This document shows, piece by piece, positions 48,440 to 60,950 of a DNA stretch of 64,000 nt (its first letter is position 1; the number at the start of each line of letters is the position of its first letter). The translations under genes and the position numbers were made by a program. The stretch is taken from contig NC_080077.1 of assembly GCF_949987535.1 (NCBI RefSeq), forward strand, positions 36,049,389-36,113,388, read 5' to 3'. This DNA is from Balaenoptera acutorostrata (lineage: Eukaryota; Chordata; Mammalia; Artiodactyla; Balaenopteridae). Under the pieces are notes generated by a model. The model made no database searches, was not told where the DNA came from, and saw only the letters and a program-made list of their open reading frames with translations.

Positions 48440-48720
48440 ATATTAATTTTAAGGAAACTTTAAACTTCTACTTTTCTTTATTAACAGTTTTTTACATCCC
48501 TAGTAGATGCCAGGCACTGTGTGAGGCAATAGTGATATAATGAACATTGGTCCCAAGGAGCTCCCCATCTGTTACAAGTGCTGTTTGTTGGTTGTTAATA
48601 TGTGATAATGGGTAATGATGTTATGACAGAGATAGATTCAAGGTGGAGCAAAGACGAAGTAATTATTCTTTTAGATGTCGGATGGTGAGGGTGATGGGGA
48701 TCAAATGTCCTCAAAGAAGC
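48440..48720 (-). repeat. L2 3' end relic, antisense
   Basis: 'gtagatgccaggcactgtgt', 'ggtcccaaggagctccccat' and 'gggtaatgatgttatgacag' reproduce the antisense L2 3' order. Confidence 0.65.
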
Positions 48721-50688
48721 CTCCTACAAAAAAGGAACATGGGAATAACAGCTTTTGTTGAGAAATCAAGATTTTAAATAGTGGCACTTTAAATCAAATG
48801 GATCAAAGCCAGAATTAGGGAACTTTCCTAGGACATGTTGCCTTTCCCTTATCTCTAATGAGAACGTCTCCTCTAGATGTTTATATCACTTCCTATTGAA
48901 ACAGAGTTTTTACTAGCTTCTGTTCTGGAAAACTCTTTGAATCCCAAGTAATTTTTCCGTCAGCTCTGTAGAAGAAATTTATTGTTAAGTTAGTCAATTA
49001 ATATTACCCCGCTCACAAAAGTGATGGCAGTGTGCTTCATCTTGGTAGGAGTTCTGTTTGTTTGATTGATTACTGCTCTTTATTGGCCAAAAGCCTCATT
49101 TTCTCCCTTAACTTCCACAATGTCTTAACATATTTCTCTCACATTTAGTTTTATGTCTTAATGTTTAATCTCCAGGATTAAATATTTGTGTCTAAGTTTT
49201 TTTAGTATTAGATTTTAACATATTAAAGAACCCTCATAGTGAAGAACCCCACCTAAACCTTTCAGAACATTCAACAGATGAAATTTTCTTTACATTCTAT
49301 TGTTTAGAGTAACCTATAACATTCCAAGTAATGAAATATTTTCTCTCTTGATTTATAAAGAAAACATCTCTAGTTACTCTGAGACCAGTGATAATTTTCC
49401 TGAAGAGCTTGATTCTGAGGGACTCCGTATTAATTAATGGAATTTTACCTTAACTACTCTTTCATCCTTGTCTTGCATATAACATGATGGTTTTGTATTT
49501 CACTCCCTAGTTGCACTGTCATACAATTCATGACCTCCTTTTCTTAGATTCCCTTTCCCAGAGTCCTTAAATTCTCACATGGTCCAGTGTTGACCTGGAT
49601 ACCACTTAACTGTTCTTCTATAGTTTGTTTTCTGAAAATGAATACTGTGTTCAGATCACTGCTTTATATTATCTTATTCTTACATCTGTGTTGATTTATA
49701 ATTGTCTGGTTACATCACATGTTTTTGCATTATTTCCCTTCCTGTGAGTGAGACAGCCTACTTTTAAAACTTGCACAGTTTGACAGACATTTAGAAAAAA
49801 GTGCTTTAAATAAATGCATATGTGTCATGAGTGCATGAATTTGAATATTTCTAAAGCAGGTGTAAATTTAGTGAGAATTTTTATCCAAGAGTAATGAGAG
49901 GTGTCCAGGTAAATGAACTCATTTCCTTTTGTAATTTTAGGAAAGAAGAACAATTTTTTAAAAATCTTCAAATTCTAGGCAGGGAATGAATAGGACCTGG
50001 TAGAACCTGGAGAACCTAGTACTAGCACCTTGGAAGAGACCCCCTGCTTTAGATATTAGTAGAAGTGTCATTAAAGTGTCAATTTCCTTCTTTCATTTCT
50101 ACAGTATGAGACCTTGGGTGCAAAATTCTGACACTTAAAAATTATCTAACATCACAGAAACCTTGTGACTAAACTCATTTCTAATAGCCATCATGTATAA
50201 CATAAGGATTCTAGTTCCAGCATTGAGGATTTCTTTCCTTTCATGAAGGAAATCGTGATGATAAATCATGATTTTAATGATTTATCTAGGATCACAGAAT
50301 AAATAAGCCTAAATCACAAAATAAAAATTTTCAAACTCCGTATTATTTTCAAAAGTAAGAGCCACAAGCCAAGAACACTGCACTGTAGGTAGCTATGTTT
50401 TACCTATTGTGATCTGAGCAGACCTCTGGCTGATTGCTCTGTGTCTACTCTGGGACCACTTCCCAGTGCATTTTGAGAGGACCAAGAGAAGATGCGGAAA
50501 CCACAACAGACCAAAATCAGAAGGAAATGGGTCTGGCGTCTATTCTCTCACCATTTTACCTGATTTGTAGGAGAATGTCCAGTTTGAGAATGGAACCAAC
50601 TGAATGAGACCTTATATCTGTACAGCTGCAGTTATCAAAAGAGACAGATTGCCCCTTCATCCAAATGTTTGAGAACAAATTATCTTAC
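48721..50688. other. Unassigned stretch, 2 kb
   Basis: No confident repeat or gene. AT-rich; an unusual 'gatgataaatcatgatttta' near-palindrome occurs around 50257-50285. Confidence 0.3.
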
Positions 50689-50783
50689 CTGAGTGAGGGT
50701 AACAAACCAGGAAATTCCTAGAGTCTGACCTGTTACTGAGACATATAATATCACCACGAGTGATGTTTCCAGTGCCCAACATA
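50689..50783 (-). other. Candidate 95-bp exon, minus strand (weak)
   Basis: Read on the minus strand, the segment follows 'cttttgtttgggctgttcacag', a fair acceptor, and ends CTCACTCAG|GTAAG, a consensus donor. One frame is open throughout and encodes a hydrophobic peptide, ALETSLVVILYVSVTGQTLG then ISWFVTLTQ, that could be membrane-spanning. I do not recognise the protein. The surroundings lack a recognisable repeat. A chance match is quite possible. Confidence 0.18.
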
Positions 50784-50899
50784 CTGTGAACAGCCCAAAC
50801 AAAAGACTGTCATCACTAAGTAATATATTTAGGATATATTCGATGGAATCTGAGTGAAAAGTATCTGATTGTGCTGTTCTGATTATTCTAAATTTCAAA

Positions 50900-51885
50900 G
50901 CATAGTTGTTTCACCAAGGAGAGGAAAAAAAAAAACAACTAGTATCAAATTACTCAATAACTTAGATAACAGGAGGACATGCTAAGCAGAATAATTCAGC
51001 TTGGATATCATATTCATTCTTCTTCTATTCAGTTCCTAACTTAGAAATGAATTGTGTACCATAAGTTCATTTGGCCTACATTATCCTATGATAACAATAT
51101 TTATGGTGGTGGTTAGGTTTCCAGGATTGGTACAAATGCCCACTTTATAAAATAAAACATATGCTTGAAGTATAAACATTTACAGAAGATGTTTTCAGTT
51201 TTTCACAATAAAATATAAGAAATGTTTAAAAATATTTCTTCATAGATGGGTACTTGAAGAAAAGTATATTTCAATCATATGAGAAGCTAGAAAATGGCAA
51301 GTTTGTGCAGGATTTTAGGTGGATTTATGGGCATTTTCAAGATATTTAAAGATTAACAACATTCATATAATTTAGGCCTAATTTTATTTTAAAATTTTAA
51401 CTCTCTTCTTTCCTTGGTTCCTGTGATATTCTACAGACCCACACCTGTGTTATTAGTTATGACAATACAACAGAAGAAAAGAGTAAGAGAAAGAGATGAT
51501 GATTTCTTTTTTCTGAAGAAACAGAGAGTGCAATGAGAGATATATAAGAAGGGGTAAAGTGGTCAAAGTGGTATATTTATAAATGAGGAAAATTATCCAA
51601 GATGGAATTATGTCTATTGCCACAGAAATTAAAATATAGGAATTTCACTGCAGACACAAATCTTCTCAGAAAAGAAGTAGATTGTGGGGAAGAGATGATG
51701 AGTCAAGCATCGGACTTACAAAGGGACAAGGCCAAGGTAGGCCAGAAGCAGATACCAGTGCAGACAAACAAGAAAAATAGAAACCAGGACCTGAACTGGA
51801 GAAAGATTGCCTGAGTATAATAAGTATAATCAAGGGTGGTTTCAAACCTAGCCAGGAAGATGAACTAGCTCAATATAGAAACCAT
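50900..51885. other. Unassigned stretch
   Basis: AT-rich, no recognised gene or repeat. Confidence 0.35.
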
Positions 51886-51887
51886 AC

Positions 51888-52130
51888 CCAATTATTGAGT
51901 TCTAATTAAGTGCCAGGCACTGTATTAATTTCTTCACATGAGTTATTGTAGTTATTCCTCACGAGAACCTCAATGTGGATAGTACCATCATGAAGGCCCA
52001 TATAGTAATATTATTATCCCAATTTTATAGATAAAAAAACTATGACATAAGGAGGTTAAATAACTTGTCTAAGATCATTCAGAGGGTAAATGGGAGATAT
52101 GAGACTTGAACCTGGGAAGTCTGGTATTGG
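51888..52130 (-). repeat. MIR relic, antisense, near full length
   Basis: 'aattaagtgccaggcactgt', 'attattatcccaattttata', 'taaataacttgtctaagatc' and 'gagacttgaacctgggaagt' run through nearly the entire MIR in antisense. Confidence 0.85.
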
Positions 52131-52544
52131 GTCCCTCACTGTTGTATGCAGACATCTTAAAAGAGGATTAAATGATCTAAACCTAGGACAAGGGAGTCTA
52201 GGAACAAGACTATCCAGAGCCTTGATCAGATTCTGCTGGGGTTTACTTGCTGCTTCTGATGTCATTGGTAACCTCTATTTCCAACTATTTGGACCTCCCA
52301 AATTCCTTAAAGGTGCCAGGTAACATATATCAAATCATATAGTTACCCATCCTAGCCACTAGGTGGTGGTTAGTGCTGTCAACTTAAAATGAATATTTGC
52401 TAATATGAATAGGGTGAAAAAAGACAAAAGATTTGCAGTTTTCAGTGGTTAGATTAGGCACTCATTTTGCACTGAGGTGGTAAGTTACTAGTGGTGAGAT
52501 GGTCAATTATTTTTAAAAAAATAATGTAAAAGGGACAGATTCTC

Positions 52545-52700
52545 TCATTCTCTAAGCATTTACCATCTATTGTGTGCCAGACACCGAGGCAGAAGACACT
52601 GGGAACACAAAGATGAGCAGCATAAAGTAGCATGTGGGATGTAAACACCTAATTAGGGTTATGTATCAGTGTAGTGATTGGCTAGGTAGAGTAATATACC
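52545..52700 (-). repeat. L2 3' end relic, antisense
   Basis: 'ccatctattgtgtgccagac' followed by 'agacactgggaacacaaaga' and 'tgagcagcataaag' is the antisense L2 terminus. Confidence 0.6.
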
Positions 52701-52745
52701 AGATATGAAATTGAAGCAAAATATCCCAAAATGAAGTACATGCAT

Positions 52746-52770
52746 TTGTGTGTGTGTGTGTGCGCGCGTG

Positions 52771-52807
<37 letters not shown>
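52746..52807. repeat. (TG)n microsatellite with CGCGCG interruption
   Basis: About 60 bp of TG dinucleotides broken once by 'gcgcgcgtgcat', an alternating purine-pyrimidine tract throughout. Confidence 0.97.
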
Positions 52808-54235
52808 ATAGTCAAGAAAAGTTTATAAAAAGTTTAGGTATGAAAATACCAAGATGTAAAGACTTTACCAACTAGGCTGTAGGATGCGGTAGCATTTATA
52901 GAACAGATTAGGGGTCTATCAAAGATACCTGTATTATCAGAGTATGAATTATGGTTTCTTTATTTTGAATGACAACGACTCAAATTTTAATCAGTTGTAT
53001 CTGATCACTCCCTGACTATTGAACTATATGTGTTTGAAGATCTTGTCGACCAAACCTTATTTAAATAATGAGTAGTTCCTCACTTTATATAAGTTAAAGA
53101 CATCAAACTTCTAGAAGTTCTGGTCAGACGATATAACCAGCATTATTAGACCCATTTAATAGTAAACAGAATGCAGCAAATTATGTGAATATGAAATGAA
53201 TTTTTTTGTGTGTGATATATATCAAAGACATCAACATGGAAAACAATTTAGAATTTCAAATTTGGATAAGCTTGATTTTCCCATCTGTCATTTTTGTGCT
53301 TCGGAAAGCCTACATTTGGGAAGCTGAGATCAGATACAATTTTTGTTCTTAGAATGCCAGTTAGTGTTAAGATTGAAGTTACATTTGTGTCTCAAGAAAA
53401 CACGAGGGTTGATATTATCATCCATGTTGGCCAAAGTGAGAGAATATAAGCGTCTGAGCTAGCTGTAGGTTCAGTATCACCAGAATGAACCCATGCCTGT
53501 TTAGCCAAACTGCCACAGGCCCATGGGAGTGGTTAGGGTAAAACTTAACATTTTCTAAAGCTTGGATGCCTAAATTGTGATTTCCATAACATCTGGAAGA
53601 GTCAGCTGTGAACATGGCAGTAAAGGTATTTACACTGTAGATGCAGACATAGGCCTTCTTGCTAGACCCTCTAAAAGAATGACACTAAAACCTATTTTGT
53701 AAGATAGACCATCTAATATCGCATAAAATATGTAGAGTACAAAAAATAGCAATATTCTTAATTATTAATTTAAACTACTACTGAAAATAAGCAAATTTAA
53801 ATTTTCACTCTACCTCTATCAATGTGTGTGTGTGTGTAATCTTCTTGACAAAACTTGAGTGCGTGTCTCTTACTAGAAAGCACACTATAGCAAAAACAGG
53901 GTCTCATCAATTTATACCGTAAAGGATAATCATAACCACATAGAATGATTCAGTGTCTACTTAAGTATGAAAATTAACCTGTCACTCTGAGAGTTACTCA
54001 GAATTTCTTTAAATATTAGATTTTATTTGATTCTACCATTTGAAGGCTTTCGGAGGATGTGTCATTTGAGCTATTATCTGCAATCTAGATAGATAGATTT
54101 TTGGCATAAAATGATGAGAATAAATACTTTCCTGGAAGAGAGAACACAGGATCAAAGTCACCAATTTGTGAAAATTTAAAGTTCTCAGAAGATGCAGTAA
54201 GTCTTCCAATTTGGCTAGAACGATGAGTTATTAAT
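52808..54235. other. Largely unassigned stretch
   Basis: A block at about 53420-53620 has the texture of an old repeat, but I cannot name it. A short (TG)8 lies at 53823-53838. Confidence 0.3.
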
Positions 54236-54239
54236 TGAA

Positions 54240-54445
54240 AAAACTTGGAAAGTAAGATAGGAAACATAGTTTAGTAGCAAATTCTGAGGAGCCTTGGATG
54301 TACAATTCATCATTTTGGGCTTTATTCTGCAGGTAATACAGACTTATTGAAAAAAATCTGAGAGCAACAATAATAACCTAAGAGAAACGATTCCAGACAG
54401 AATAGTCTGGCATCTGTGTGTAAAAAAAAAACTCAGTCTGTTGCT
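54240..54445 (-). repeat. Probable L2 relic, antisense
   Basis: 'ttgggctttattctgcaggt' with 'acttattgaaaaaaatctga' and 'ctaagagaaacgattccaga' fits the antisense L2 region that precedes the RT in this orientation. Confidence 0.4.
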
Positions 54446-54663
54446 ACTGAAGAGAACAGATAAGGTATCAGTATTCTACTAAGACTTCATTGGAACTCCC
54501 CCAAATATATAACAACAAAGGCAAACTTAAACATAATCCAAGGTAGACTTAGACATAGAGATTAATAAAAAATGATTACGTATTAGGCTACTAGATTAAA
54601 AACTACCTAAATTACACAATATCAGCTTCAGTTTTTTACCACATTATATTTGACGTTTTGAAT

Positions 54664-54690
54664 GGGTGTGTGTGTGTGTGTGTGTGTGTG
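54664..54690. repeat. (TG)n microsatellite
   Basis: Thirteen consecutive TG dinucleotides. Confidence 0.95.
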
Positions 54691-55354
54691 GAATTAAAGT
54701 ATATCATTGAATTAATTTTATCTTTTATTTGTTTCTCTACTAAAGACAACTGCTGTGTGAGATTTTCCATGCTGAAAGACAATTTGTTTAACATTTTCAA
54801 TATATAATTATTTGACTGTTAAAGACCACATCAGAAAAACTAATTTACTCATGAAGCAGCTTTTTATGCCCTCTGATCATTCCTTTTGAAAAACTCTTAC
54901 ACTCAGCATCAAAAACATTTACCCATTTCAGAGAAATCAATCTCAACACACATGATTCTATACCATATTGATGGTATTAATCATATCATATGTGATACTG
55001 CTTCAGTTATTTTACCTATTTCAAAAACTTAATTTAAATCTCATCTTTACTGCCTTTGCTCTTATTAAATAATAGTGCTTTAAAGCTTACGAAAGATGAC
55101 ACTCAAAATAGAACCATCCTTCTTTATCTTTACTGGTCCTGTCCATAGCCTTCCTACCTACCAGTAACACCTTGCCAGAGTCAAACACTTAGAAATGCTT
55201 AATGGAGTAAAAAAAAGAAAAAACCTTATAAGGATGTCTCTAAACTCTCTGAGGAAATGGTACAGGGAAAGGAGATCCTAATCTAAATTTACACCACTCT
55301 TAGTTTTGAAGACTCTAAAAAGAATATTCTAGTTTGAGGACAGGCCTGAGGTTT

Positions 55355-56045
55355 TGATTAGTTTTTGCTAAAGTAATTCACTACATTAACAAACAAAAGA
55401 GGAAAAGAAATATGATCATGTCAGGAGTACAGAAAAAGTATTTGATAAAGTTCAACATCCATTCCTGATAATGCACTTAAAAATTTGGAATTGAACAGAA
55501 CTTCAATTTGATAAAGATTATCTGTGAAAAACTTACAGCTAACATTATGCTTAATGGTGAAATACTGAATCTTTTCTGACAAAGATAAAGATAAGGAATA
55601 AGCAACGGTTGTCTGTTCTCACTAGCTCTATTCAACACTGTATTGGAGGTTATAGCCAGTGCATTCAGGCAAGAAAAAAAAAAAAAAAAGGAATTCAAAT
55701 TGGAAAGGAAGAAGTAAACTTGTCACTATTCTCAGTTGATATACTTGTCTATGTAGTAAATCTGACAGCATCTACAAAAATGCTCATAGAACTAATTAGT
55801 GAGTATGTCAAGGCTGTGGGATATATGATCAATATACAAGATCGATTGTATTTCTATACTCTAGTGATAAACAATTAGAAATTGAAATCAAACATATCAC
55901 TTAATGGAAGCAACCTGTGTCCATCAATGATGAATAGATAAAGAAAACGTGGTATATATGATGAATATTATTTAGCCGTTAAGAAGAAGGAGATCTTGCA
56001 ATTTGTGACAACTTAAGCCTCAAAAAATTGTAAGAATTTAAAATG
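55355..56045 (+). mobile_element. Old L1 fragment, sense (first of two)
   Basis: The RT region is recognisable: 'aaaaagtatttgataaagtt', 'gctctattcaacactgtatt' and the tract 55725-55760. Near 55910 it jumps to the late 'gtccatcaatgatgaataga' block typical of the ORF2 3' end, so a large internal piece is missing. A16 tract at 55675-55688. Confidence 0.75.
55609..55878 (+). pseudogene. Degenerate L1 RT fragment
   Basis: An open frame of about 89 codons runs through L1 RT sequence. It includes an EEVNLSLFSVDILVYVVN segment corresponding to the FADD box, where both catalytic aspartate positions read SVD. It has lost the motif and is a relic of an old L1, not a host gene. Confidence 0.65.
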
Positions 56046-56049
56046 TACG

Positions 56050-57302
56050 GATATGTTCTCTGACCACAATAAAATTAAAACAGAAATCAACAGCAAAAAG
56101 ATCACAGGTAAATATCTAAAGAGTTGGAAATTAAGCAATGCTTCCAAATACTTACTGGGTCAAGAGGAAGTCTCAAAGGAGATTTTAAAATGTATGTAGA
56201 ACTGTATGGAAATGAAATATAATAAAAAATGTAGTATAGAGCTAAAGCTGTATGGAAAGGGAAATTTATAGCATTAAATAGTTACGTTAGAAAAGAGGAA
56301 AGTCCTCATCCATAATCTGAATTCTTACCCAAAAAGAGTAGAAGAAGAAGAACCAAACAAATCCAAAGAAAGCAGAAGGAAGGACATAATAAAGAAAAGA
56401 ACAGAAATCATTGACATTGAAAATAGGAAAACAAAAAAGTCAATAAAACAGAAAGCTCACTCTGAAAAATAGCAACATAATCGATAAACCTCTAGGAAGA
56501 CTGACAAAGATAGGAAGAGAGAAGATGGAAATAAACAATATCAGGAATGACATAGGAGTTATTTACTATAGATCCTGCAGCCATTAAAATGATAATAAGG
56601 GAATACACTCATAAATTCAAGAACTTAGAGGAAAAGGACCGATTCCTTGAAAACTATAAGCTACCAAAACCTAACCAAGGTAGACAATGTATGTAAATAG
56701 TCGTGTAACCATTAAATATATTGAAGTCATAATTTACAGCTCCCAAAAAAGAAATTTCCAGGTCAAGCCAGTCCCACTGGAGAATTCTACCAAACATTTA
56801 AGATTTAGAACAAGACAGGGATGGATGTCTGTTTAAGCCACTTTTATTCAACATAGTAGTAGATGTTCTATCCAGGGGAATAGGCAATACAAAGAATAAA
56901 AAAAAAGCACAGATAGAAAAAGAATAAATAGAACTTCATTTTGCAGATTTATTCTTGTAGATTTGCAGATGATATAGTTGCTTAAGTACAAAAAAAATCC
57001 CAAGAAATCTACAAAAAACATGAAGAGCTAATATGTGAATGCAGCAAAATTGCAGGATACAAAATAATCACAGATAAAATAAGCTCATTTTTATATATTA
57101 ACAATGAAATGTAGTTACAAAAATTAAACACAATACCATTACAATGGCTCCAAAGAAAATGAAATGCATAGGTATAAACTTATCTAAACATGTATAGGAT
57201 ATGTATGCTAAAAATAATATACTAATGAAGGAAATCGAAGAAAGCCTAAATAAATTGAAAGACAGAAGTGGCATGACAAATCAGTAGTCAAAAGACATTG
57301 CT
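56050..57302 (+). mobile_element. Old L1 ORF2 body, sense (second of two)
   Basis: Beginning 'tatgttctctgaccacaata' (pre-RT region), it proceeds through 'aagctgtatggaaagggaaa', 'aaacctctaggaagactgac' and 'ttgcagatgatatagttgct' near the RT. Because it restarts upstream of the region covered by the fragment at 55355, it is a separate L1 insertion or a duplicated part. Many stops and frameshifts. Confidence 0.8.
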
Positions 57303-57565
57303 GGGCTTCCCTGGTGGCGCAGTGGTTGAGAATCTGCCTGCCAATGCAGGGGACACGGGTTCGAGCCCTGGTCTGGGAAGATCCCACATGCCGTGGAGCA
57401 GCTAGGCCCATGAGCCACAACTACTGAGCCTGCGCGTCTGGAGCCTGTGCCCCACAACAAGAGGGTCCGCGATAATGAGAGGCCTGTGCACCGCGATGAA
57501 GAGTGGCCTCCACTTGCTGCAACTAGAGAAAGCCCTCGCACAGAAACGAAGACCCAACACAGCCA

Positions 57566-57604
<39 letters not shown>

Positions 57605-57631
57605 AAATTAAAAAAATACATATATGTTAAA
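57303..57631 (+). mobile_element. CHR-type SINE, sense, full length and young
   Basis: From 'gggcttccctggtggcgcag' through box-B-like 'gggttcgagccctggtctgg' to a clean (AAAT)n tail of about ten units. A 13-bp target duplication with one mismatch is at 57290-57302 and 57632-57644. This is close to what I recall of the family consensus. Minus-strand frames at 57208-57541 are by-products. Confidence 0.96.
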
Positions 57632-57644
57632 AAAAGACATTACT

Positions 57645-58565
57645 CATTAACTTATGACAGAAAAATTGGTATTAATAAGAAAAAAATAAAATTAGATCCC
57701 TATTACACATCATATACAAAAATTAACTCCAGATGAATTAATCACATACATGTTAAAAACAAAACTGTCAGCCTCATATCAAAACATACAGATGAATGTC
57801 TTGTAAATTGGTGATAGAAAAATATTTAAATAAGACATAAAAAGTATTGAATATATTTAAAAATTGGTAATTTTGACTGTATATAAAAAATTAAAAACTT
57901 CTGTTCATCAAAAAGACCTTAAAAATGGGAAAATACAAGGTACAAACTGGCATATTTGTAGGTTGCAATACACATAATTGGGAAATGATTAGTATCAAGA
58001 ATATATAAAGAACTCTTACACACCAATAAGAAAAAACAAGTAAAAGGTATGAGAAATATTTTTCAGGAGTGGAAACACATGAGACCATAAATCTAAGAGT
58101 TGTCCAACATCATTAGCAATTAGTAAATCAAGACCTCCACATGATTTACATTCATTTAGTTGGCAAAAATCTAAAAGTCTCAGAATGTCAAACGTTGAAG
58201 AAGATGTAGAAAACACAGCCTCTCTTACACATTGTTGGTGCCAGTGAGAATAGCTTGGACTACTCTGGAAAGCTATTTGCTGTTATATCCTGAAAATGTT
58301 TTCACTTACACTGTGATCTAGGTATATACCACTTCTAAGTCTACACCAAAAAGAAACTCTTGCATGTGCACAACTGGACACATGTCTTAGTGGCACTATT
58401 CACAGTAGCAAAAACTTGGAAACAGTTCTCATGTTTATCAACAGGAGAATGGATTAAAAGATGGGGTAATGTCAGACAATGAAATATTTTTAGACAGTAG
58501 CAAAATTAAGGAATTAAGCTACTCTCAACAATAAGAATGAACCATAGCTTAATAATATCAAATAA
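57645..58565 (+). mobile_element. Old L1 ORF2 3' region, sense
   Basis: It continues the body left of the SINE: 'aagaactcttacacaccaat', 'cacattgttggtgccagtga', 'gcactattcacagtagcaaa' and 'caggagaatggattaaaaga' are L1 ORF2 3'-end blocks in order. Confidence 0.85.
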
Positions 58566-58675
58566 GGACTTCCCTGGCAGTCCAGTGGTTAAGACTCCAC
58601 ACTTCCACTGCAGGGGGCATGGGTTCAATCCCTGGTTGGGAAACTAAGATCCTGCATGTTGCGCCGTGTGGCCCA

Positions 58676-58712
<37 letters not shown>

Positions 58713-58713
58713 T
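58566..58713 (+). mobile_element. Short CHR-type SINE, sense, with (TAA)n tail
   Basis: 'ggacttccctggcagtccag' begins the short CHR form, which ends in about eleven TAA units (58678-58712). A perfect 13-bp target duplication (taatatcaaataa) lies at 58553-58565 and 58714-58726. Confidence 0.95.
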
Positions 58714-58726
58714 TAATATCAAATAA

Positions 58727-59300
58727 AATATTTAAGTAACTAAGTCTAGAACATTACAGGGTACAATGTTCTATTTACAAAGTGAAAAAGTTAAAAAATA
58801 TGTTATATAAAGATATATAGTTTTAAGGAATATATATGTGTATATATAGTCCCTATAAATTGTATACACATATACATATACATACATATATGCACATCAA
58901 AGGAATATTGAACCCAGATTTTGGATGATGGTTACTTCTAGCTGAGGGAAAAGGAGGACGGACGGAGTACATATGACTAGATGTCAGTTGTCAAGATCTG
59001 AGTTTTTATACTGGGTTGTGGCTTTATAGATGCTTATTACCTTATTAAAAATAACCAGCTAACAGACTGAAAAGAGGTTCTGAATGGATCAGTGGCGAGA
59101 GTGTGTCATAAACCAAGGATTATGCATAATACAATTCTGTATACCTGAATGCTTTTTAAAAAAGTTTATGGCTTTGTATTATACAAAATTTTGTCTATTT
59201 AAGGAAAATGTTAAATTTAATGTAAAGTACTTATTCAGGCTGTGTTTATACATTAACTTAGATGTATATAAAAACATTATATAAAATATTTTTAAAATCC
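58727..59300 (+). mobile_element. Old L1 3' UTR, sense
   Basis: After the SINE the L1 resumes: 'acattacagggtacaatgtt', TA-rich sequence (58800-58890), then 'ggatgatggttacttctagc' and 'ctgggttgtggctttataga', which fit the old L1 3' UTR. The tail is not clear, so the right end is approximate. Confidence 0.6.
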
Positions 59301-59344
59301 TAAATTAAGTTGTTTTTGTCTTTATGAGAACTGTTTGAAAGCAT

Positions 59345-59880
59345 TATCTATTTTACTCCATTTTCACCCCAGCAAGTTTTCAACCAACTTTGCTTTGCCT
59401 TCATCCACATATAAACTGTTTCTGCCAAGGTCATAATGACCCAGTAATTTGAAAATCCAGCATCATTTTTCAGTTATTTTACATGATTTCTGATCTCACT
59501 TGACACTGTTCAAACTTCTTCCTTTTCAAAGAACTCCCTGTTTGTTTTCCTTGATACCATGCTATCATGGATTTCAGCCCCATTCAGTTTGATTCTTCTT
59601 AGTCTCCTTTGTAGGCTATTTATTTTCCTGATCTTCCTATATGTTTCCTTCATAGTTCTATCCTGGTATTCTTACCTCCAGAGGCCTTGGATTACCTCCT
59701 GTGTTATGCTAAGGACTTTTAATCAACTCAACTGTTTTGCATGAGCCATCACAGAATCCATCAACTGAATCCAAGTGGCTCCAGGTGTCAAATTTGCTCC
59801 AGAGTTTCCGCTTAGTACACTACATCAATGTATTCAGCATGATATAAAGATATGTTCTCCCATCTTTGTTTAAGCTCAAT
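59345..59880 (+). repeat. L2 reverse-transcriptase region relic, sense
   Basis: 'cttgacactgttcaaacttc' corresponds to the conserved FDTVDHS region of L2 RT, and 'tagtctcctttgtaggctat' and 'gttctatcctggtattctta' follow as the GVPQGSVLGP region. The identification rests on order and spacing. No frame is intact. Confidence 0.6.
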
Positions 59881-60299
59881 TCCCATGATTCTGTTATTTT
59901 TTTAAAATATAACTTAAAAGCTCTGCAAGTTTTCTTCTCTAGTCTTGACTTGTTATTGGCTCACTAAATTTTCTTTTAAAAAGATGAGCACCCAAATATC
60001 TCTTTAGTGAAAGTAATTTTCTAGGATTAGTATTTATAGGACACAATAAGTGCCTTGTTCTAATAGAAACATCGATGTTGCCATGTTGCCACCATAACAT
60101 GATGCATGGTACTATTCAGAGATACACATATGTCGAAACCTATTTGGCAATAATTTTATGCTATAAGTTTATACCAATATCTTAAAGATAGTATGTGTGG
60201 CTGTGTAGAAAATAGGCATGAATACAGAATGAGGCTAAGCAGAAATGAGAATTGCTGAGAGGTAGAGAAGGAGAAGGGCCACACTGTCTAATCTCCTGG

Positions 60300-60950
60300 A
60301 TTGAATTATTCTTTCATTCAAAAACTATTTATTGAGCACCTATGTTATTCTAGACACTGTTCTGGGTTCTAAGATTACAACAATGAACACAACAGATTTT
60401 TTTAAAAGGAGGAATGATCAAGGAAAGCAATATTGCAAAGGAAAACTTAGAGCAGAAATTTCAGTGAAATGAGGCTGGAGGTCATTTAGATGTCTGAGGG
60501 AAGAGATCTTGGCAGAGGAAACAGCAACTTCAAAGGTCCTGAGGTGGAGCAAGGTGTTCTGTACGGCTAAAGCTGAATGAGTGTGGGGAGGCAGTGGTGG
60601 GTAAGAAAGAGGGGAGCACTGGCTATGGAGGGCTTGTGGGCTCATTATTTTATGCTGAGTGACATGCAAAACATTTAGAGTATTTGGTCCAATGTGTTAA
60701 ATAATCTGAATATTTTGAGAAACAAAACCAAAAACAATTTTCTGTACCAGTATCCAGGCAGACAAGCAAAGAAAGGGATTCAAGCTATAGTGAATGATGG
60801 TGACAAATGGTGCTGATAAGTGACATAAAGCCTAAAATTTGTTATTGGTTTGCAATGTGAAGGTCATCTGTGACCTTGATAGAGTGATATATGTAGAGTA
60901 ATGGACATCCAAGAGAGACTGAAAGAGAAACTTGAAGACAGTCCCATCTC
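60300..60950 (-). repeat. L2 relic, antisense, internally deleted
   Basis: 'actatttattgagcacctat', 'gttctgggttctaagattac', 'ttggcagaggaaacagcaac' and 'aaaggtcctgaggtggagca' are the antisense L2 3' end. At 60810 it jumps to the RT region: 'ggtgctgataagtgacataa' and 'gaaggtcatctgtgaccttg'. The region between is missing. Confidence 0.8.

Noticed and set aside
57350..57375. tRNA-like box B in CHR SINEs as a possible tRNA gene
   Set aside because: The head is a SINE tRNA-derived promoter; there is no complete cloverleaf, and the flanks are SINE body.
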